DNA from: Clostridiales bacterium
GTDB lineage: Bacteria; Bacillota; Clostridia; Lachnospirales; Lachnospiraceae
Assembly: GCA_012520655.1 (NCBI GenBank)
Contig: JAAYNW010000033.1
Coordinates: 58,521-122,520, forward strand
Reading direction: 5' to 3'
DNA: 64,000 bases
In this document: one piece after another, positions 60,225 to 64,000 of the stretch
Numbering within the stretch: position 1 is the first letter of the stretch
Layout: every line of letters begins with the position of its first letter
Made by a program: the position numbers and the translations under genes
The notes under the pieces: generated by a model
The model's database searches: none
What the model saw: only the letters and a program-made list of their open reading frames with translations
Told to the model about the DNA's origin: nothing

Positions 60225-61952
60225 TCACTGAGACACCATGAACAACGAATAAAACAGCCCTTTTTTATCCATCAGTTCCGCAAAATTCCCTTGTTCATCT
60301 ACCCTTCCGTTCTTAAGAACAAAAATTTTATCATATTTACGAAGCAGCGCTTCTTCCAGTCGGTGGGTCACAATAATACGCGTCAATCCCGAGATATCGA
60401 GAATAGAATTTGTCACGGAAAACGCCGTCTCCGCATCGAGCGCTGCAGTCGCTTCATCAACCAGCATCACAGGCGTCCCGCGCAGCAGGCAGCGAGCAAT
60501 CGAAATACGCTGGCGTTCTCCACCAGACAGGCCGCTTCCGTTTTCTCCGCATTCATAATTATCTCCCCGTTCGGCAATGAGCGGCGCGAGGCCGGACATA
60601 TCCACCGCACGGTGCAGCTCTTCATCTGCAAAGCTGCGGAACATCGTAATATTGTCCCGCACAGTGCTGTTAAACACAAAAACATTCTGTTGTACGATAG
60701 ATACAATGTCGTACAAGGAATCAGAAGTAATCGAACGAAGCTCGTTACCATCAAGCAGTATTTCTCCCTTATAGTTTTCACTGCTCCCCATAAGAAGATT
60801 GAGCAGCGTGGATTTGCCGCTTCCGGAACCTCCGACAATGGCATAGCTTTTTCCCGCCTCAAAGCACATATTAATATTGTTTAATACAGCCGAATTCTCT
60901 TCATAGGCAAAAGACAGGTTTTTCAGTTCTATCCCTTTATCGAGCTTGTTGTTTACCGTTTTCCCACATGTACGGACATTGGAATGGATTGCGGACGCCA
61001 GCTTGTCAATCAGAGCATTTGCCGCTTTTCTATTAGCAAGGATCTGGGGCACATCGGAAATCGGGGTAAGCACGTAGTTCATGAGTTGGACGAATACGAT
61101 AACCACGCCGGCAGTGACACCGCGTCCCGAGAGCGCAAGATATGCACCGAACAGAAATACACCGAATTGCGCTATAATTCCGGCTACAAAGCCAATAATC
61201 TGAATAACAATTTCCGTCATACGCCGCCTGCTCTTCGCCTCTTCCAACGCAGCGTTGCTTTTTGCAAAAAGACGGAGAATCTCACGCTCGGCTTTAAAAC
61301 TTTTAATTACAGAAAAACCGGACAATATATCCTTCACCATACCTATAAAGCTTTCATTCTTATCAGATACTGTTTTTTCCTGCTTTGCAAGACGGCTGCC
61401 TGTCAGAATAGAAGCTATCACCGGAAAAAGCGAAAGCAGGAACGCTGCCAAAGTCAATAAGGGGCTGTAATAGAGCATAAGCGCAAAAGCACCGATGAAC
61501 ATGACCAGTTCACGTACTAATATAAATATTTTTGAAAGATAATTGCTCTCAATACTGGTCGCATCGTTGGACAGCGCCGAAATATAGGTGGATGTGTTTT
61601 CACCGGTAAAGGCATTAATGTTCTTTTTAGCCATTTCTTCGAAAGAGAAGTCTTTGTATTGCCGCATCGCCCTTTTTATAAAACGGGGACAGGAAAAATA
61701 TTCAAGCACTAAAACTATGACGATTCCCGCGCTAATACAAATGCAGATCAAAGTAAGCTGTAAAAGCGAAAAAAGACCGGATTTGCCGGAAGCAGTATCG
61801 ATAATCTGCTGCATCAACCAGGAAATAGCCAGATTGCTGCAGGCCGTCAGAATTGTCGCCGTCATAGCTACCAAAAATGCACATCTGTTATGTAAGTAAA
61901 AATGTCGTGTAAACTGTCTGCGCAACGCAGTCGCTTCTTTATTTTTCTTCAT
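60225..61952 (-). CDS. ABC exporter half-transporter (fused membrane and ATPase domains)
   Basis: 575 aa from the ATG at 61952, with GGAGG 10 bases upstream; the frame extends 56 codons further but only inside the regulator gene. Six membrane helices (about 25-290) are followed by the nucleotide-binding domain: Walker A GGSGSGKST (374-382), signature LSGGERQR (475-482), Walker B VMLVDEATAALDAE and a switch His in IIVTHRLEEA. It would function as a homodimer, as no second half-transporter is nearby. The substrate is unknown. It overlaps the upstream XRE regulator by 14 bases, so the two are coupled. Confidence 0.88.
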   Translation of the reverse strand: MKKNKEATALRRQFTRHFYLHNRCAFLVAMTATILTACSNLAISWLMQQIIDTASGKSGLFSLLQLTLICICISAGIVIVLVLEYFSCPRFIKRAMRQYKDFSFEEMAKKNINAFTGENTSTYISALSNDATSIESNYLSKIFILVRELVMFIGAFALMLYYSPLLTLAAFLLSLFPVIASILTGSRLAKQEKTVSDKNESFIGMVKDILSGFSVIKSFKAEREILRLFAKSNAALEEAKSRRRMTEIVIQIIGFVAGIIAQFGVFLFGAYLALSGRGVTAGVVIVFVQLMNYVLTPISDVPQILANRKAANALIDKLASAIHSNVRTCGKTVNNKLDKGIELKNLSFAYEENSAVLNNINMCFEAGKSYAIVGGSGSGKSTLLNLLMGSSENYKGEILLDGNELRSITSDSLYDIVSIVQQNVFVFNSTVRDNITMFRSFADEELHRAVDMSGLAPLIAERGDNYECGENGSGLSGGERQRISIARCLLRGTPVMLVDEATAALDAETAFSVTNSILDISGLTRIIVTHRLEEALLRKYDKIFVLKNGRVDEQGNFAELMDKKGLFYSLFMVSQ

Positions 61953-63036
61953 TCTTAATCTTCCTCCAGATTTTTGTAAGAACCTGACCGGTTCTCTCAT
62001 CGGATGCCAAAGCCTTCTCAATGCCGCCCATTGCTGTTTCTCCGAAATTATCGCCAATTGCCTGCGCTTTACCGTGGTAAAATTTAATATTACGGACATC
62101 ATAATTGGGTATGGAGTCAAATGTACGTGCAGTATCGTAAGCCCGCGCCGCCGTCCTTGACCGTCGTAGATATTCCTCCGCTTTATCTATATCATTTGCT
62201 ATAGCCGCAACTTGCGCACATCCGAGCAGTAACATAATTTCCGCTTTGTCCAGGTAAGTTACCTTACCCGGATATTTTAAGCCTTCAAGTACACCGTACA
62301 TCCACATAAGCACTTCAAAAGCCGACTTACTGTCACCCTTGCTGTCAAAGCACCCGGAAAGCCCTATCGTTGTTTGAAATAATTTCATTACACAGTTAAT
62401 AAGGTTTTCAGAAAGGAAAGAAAGGGCTTCATCACATCTTTGACTTTGTGAAAGAAGCAGTCCGATCATTCCATCATTAATGCCGCAATAGTTGTATTTT
62501 TTCAAATGCTGTAACGCATGTTCGATATCGCCCAGTGCAACATATACTTCACCTATAGAAACCTGAAATGCCAACTCGCTTACTGATGGGTCGGTATTCT
62601 GCGAGATTAAATCGCATGCACGGCGATACAGCTCGAGAGACCTATGTAACGCCGTACGGTCATTTTTTTCAACTCCTATCATGTGGAACAGAACGGCGCT
62701 CTGATAAACCACATCAAAGCAATTGGGATATCTCTGCAATGCCTTATCCGCTTCAGCCCGGCCTTCCTCATAATTTTTTGAAATGCGCAGATCGTGTATT
62801 CTGGTCGACGAGAGCTCCGCCGTCCTGTTGCTTAGCTGATATCCGAGAAGCACGTCAACAGATATTCCGAAAAGGTCGGCCAGTTCGGGAAGCAAACCGA
62901 TGTCCGGGTTGGACAGATCGGACTCCCATTTCGATACAGCCCCTACCGTGACGCCGACGGCTTCGGCAAGCTGTTCCTGCGTCAGTCCCAGTTCTCTGCG
63001 ATATTTCCGAATGTTTTTACCCATTGTAAGCTTCAC
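61939..63036 (-). CDS. XRE-family regulator with TPR-like domain
   Basis: 365 aa starting at GTG 63036, with GGAGG 7 bases upstream. The N-terminal HTH (about 5-62) reads IRKYRRELGLTQEQLAEAVGVTVGAVSKWESDLSNPDIGLLPELADLFGISVDVLLGY. The rest (about 75-340) is all-helical with TPR-like repeats (AEADKALQRYPNCFDVVYQSAVLF, IGEVYVALGDIEHALQHLKKY). It is translationally coupled to the ABC exporter downstream. The pair probably forms a self-regulated efflux unit, with a peptide or small molecule sensed by the helical domain (inference). Confidence 0.88.
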   Translation of the reverse strand: MKLTMGKNIRKYRRELGLTQEQLAEAVGVTVGAVSKWESDLSNPDIGLLPELADLFGISVDVLLGYQLSNRTAELSSTRIHDLRISKNYEEGRAEADKALQRYPNCFDVVYQSAVLFHMIGVEKNDRTALHRSLELYRRACDLISQNTDPSVSELAFQVSIGEVYVALGDIEHALQHLKKYNYCGINDGMIGLLLSQSQRCDEALSFLSENLINCVMKLFQTTIGLSGCFDSKGDSKSAFEVLMWMYGVLEGLKYPGKVTYLDKAEIMLLLGCAQVAAIANDIDKAEEYLRRSRTAARAYDTARTFDSIPNYDVRNIKFYHGKAQAIGDNFGETAMGGIEKALASDERTGQVLTKIWRKIKNEEK

Positions 63037-63159
63037 TAGAGCACCTCCTATGTAATGATTATAATATTCTTAAATATAAAACTGAAGATACTTACTATAA
63101 AATTAGTAAATTTTTTATTTTACTGTTGGTAAAATCCGAGGTGACAAATTATTATTTTG

Positions 63160-63197
63160 CAAAAAGCAAAAGGCAAATTCAACTTGACGAATTTGCC
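63160..63197 (-). terminator. Terminator after the GNAT gene
   Basis: Perfect 9-base arms GGCAAATTC (63172-63180) / GAATTTGCC (63189-63197) are followed on the minus strand by TTTTGCTTTTTG. Confidence 0.7.
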
Positions 63198-63231
63198 CCA
63201 GCTTCTGTTTCCATATTGATTTTCAATTATT

Positions 63232-64000
63232 TTATAAGGTCACAACGTATCTTTCATAATACTTGCCCTTATTCTCCAGAATATCTTTTTTCACAAATCC
63301 AAGTCTCATACATAGTTTGACAGAGGCCTCATTCCCTTCCTGAACGAGTGCTTGCACCTCATCAAATTGCAGTTCTTCTTTTCCGTATTCAAGAATCGCT
63401 CTGCAGACTTCATAAGCATAGCCCTGATGCTGATAAGGAACGGCAATTACGAACCCAAGCTCCGGAATGTCAAAGCCTTCCCTCCAACTGATTCCCGCAC
63501 GCCCGATGACCCTTCCGCTTCCCCTGCTGACGATACTCCATAACCCATATCCATAAAATCCATATATTTTCTTTATATATTCACGCGTATATTCCCTCTC
63601 TTCTTCCGGCTCCTTAAACAGTTCTTCCATATAATATGTAATGGACGGCTCTTTATATATTTCGTAAAAGGCTTCCACATCTTCCACCGTCATCTCTCTT
63701 ACAAGACACCTCTCCGTCTCCAGAATTGTCCACGGTTCTCCCGCCAGACGCATATATGCCAGCATAAAAGAATCAAAAGTGAGCTCTTCGATATCCGTTA
63801 TAGCATATAATGCTCCCGACAAATCCTGTTCTTTATTCCCCGCATGCAGAAGTACAATTGCGTAGTATCCATTCCTCTTTAATGCTGCTAATGCCTCTTC
63901 TTCGTCCGTTACGAATAAAGTACTCTCTTTATTATATGCGGTTTCTTTCCCGGCTTCGAACGCTCCGCTTACTACAATCATTTCTCCGTTTTGGCCAAAA
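63232..64000 (-). CDS. GNAT-family N-acetyltransferase with N-terminal HAD-like segment (5' end probably beyond window)
   Basis: The frame is open to the window edge. The first ATG in it is at 63981 (249 aa), but GGAG lies only two bases before it, so the true start is probably outside. Residues about 15-75 from that ATG (ESTLFVTDEEEALAALKRNGYYAIVLLHAGNKEQDLSGALYAITDIEEL) resemble the domain that precedes a GNAT fold in many Lachnospiraceae proteins. Residues about 85-249 are a RimJ/RimL-type acetyltransferase (LETERCLVREMTVEDVEAFYEIY, ELGFVIAVPYQHQGYAYEVCRAILEYG, NEASVKLCMRLGF). The acceptor substrate is unknown. Confidence 0.83.
   Translation of the reverse strand, partial: FGQNGEMIVVSGAFEAGKETAYNKESTLFVTDEEEALAALKRNGYYAIVLLHAGNKEQDLSGALYAITDIEELTFDSFMLAYMRLAGEPWTILETERCLVREMTVEDVEAFYEIYKEPSITYYMEELFKEPEEEREYTREYIKKIYGFYGYGLWSIVSRGSGRVIGRAGISWREGFDIPELGFVIAVPYQHQGYAYEVCRAILEYGKEELQFDEVQALVQEGNEASVKLCMRLGFVKKDILENKGKYYERYVVTL

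Overview
The window is typical of a strictly fermentative, low-to-mid GC Firmicute of the family Lachnospiraceae (class Clostridia), probably a gut plant-glycan degrader. The reasons are the set of small clostridial families (IreB, DUF1292, DUF6465, DUF6171, DUF3048), the HrcA/CIRCE heat-shock logic, AGGAGG-type ribosome binding sites, and two ABC-transporter-based glycan loci that resemble those of Roseburia-like bacteria. I cannot fix the genus from sequence reading alone. I saw no rRNA, tRNA, CRISPR array, insertion sequence or prophage.

Layout. 1-19.3 kb is mostly housekeeping. It holds an RNase J / Fur / DUF1292 / RuvX / IreB operon, tRNA modification (mtaB, thiI with a cysteine desulfurase), a lone HPr-like gene that has lost the catalytic His, rsmE-prmA, a DUF3048 lipoprotein, the complete hrcA-grpE-dnaK-dnaJ operon under a perfect CIRCE, uppP, a patatin-like protein and an aminotransferase. 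19.4-34.4 kb is one long minus-strand operon for acetylated (galacto)gluco-mannan oligosaccharides: ABC importer (binding protein plus two permeases), AGE-family 2-epimerase, two GH130 mannoside phosphorylases, two SGNH acetylesterases (CE2-like and CE17-like), a chemoreceptor, and a GH1 glycosidase fused in frame to mannose-6-phosphate isomerase. A divergent AraC regulator sits at the head. 34.5-37.8 kb carries a GH36 alpha-galactosidase with a LacI regulator. 37.8-42.5 kb is a glycerol/glycerol-3-phosphate operon (glpK, DUF1667, two FAD oxidoreductases), followed by an AEC transporter.

43.7-45.8 kb is a small gene graveyard: a frameshifted surface protein and a truncated, frameshifted LuxR/MalT-type regulator. 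Next come lgt and an hsp20 gene whose CIRCE overlaps its own -35 box. 47.4-60.1 kb is an arabinan/arabinoside locus: ABC importer, DUF6171, GH51, a GH43 lipoprotein, a cytoplasmic GH43, GH127, a second GH51, and an ArsR-type regulator with a large Trp-rich C-terminal domain. The end holds an ABC exporter coupled to an XRE-TPR regulator, and a GNAT acetyltransferase that runs off the edge.

How it works together. In the mannan locus, oligosaccharides would be imported and deacetylated (CE2, CE17). GH36 would strip galactose and GH1 beta-linked glucose or mannose. The epimerase converts mannobiose to mannosyl-glucose, and the GH130 enzymes phosphorolyse the chains to mannose-1-phosphate. A phosphomannomutase, not seen here, would make mannose-6-phosphate, which the isomerase half of the GH1 fusion sends to glycolysis as fructose-6-phosphate. 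In the arabinan locus, the surface GH43 lipoprotein would cut chains, the importer would take up oligomers, and the cytoplasmic GH43, GH51 and GH127 enzymes would release L-arabinose. Most standalone observations are variations on known themes. The fusion enzyme, the operon-embedded chemoreceptor and the ArsR-sensor regulator are the least ordinary.
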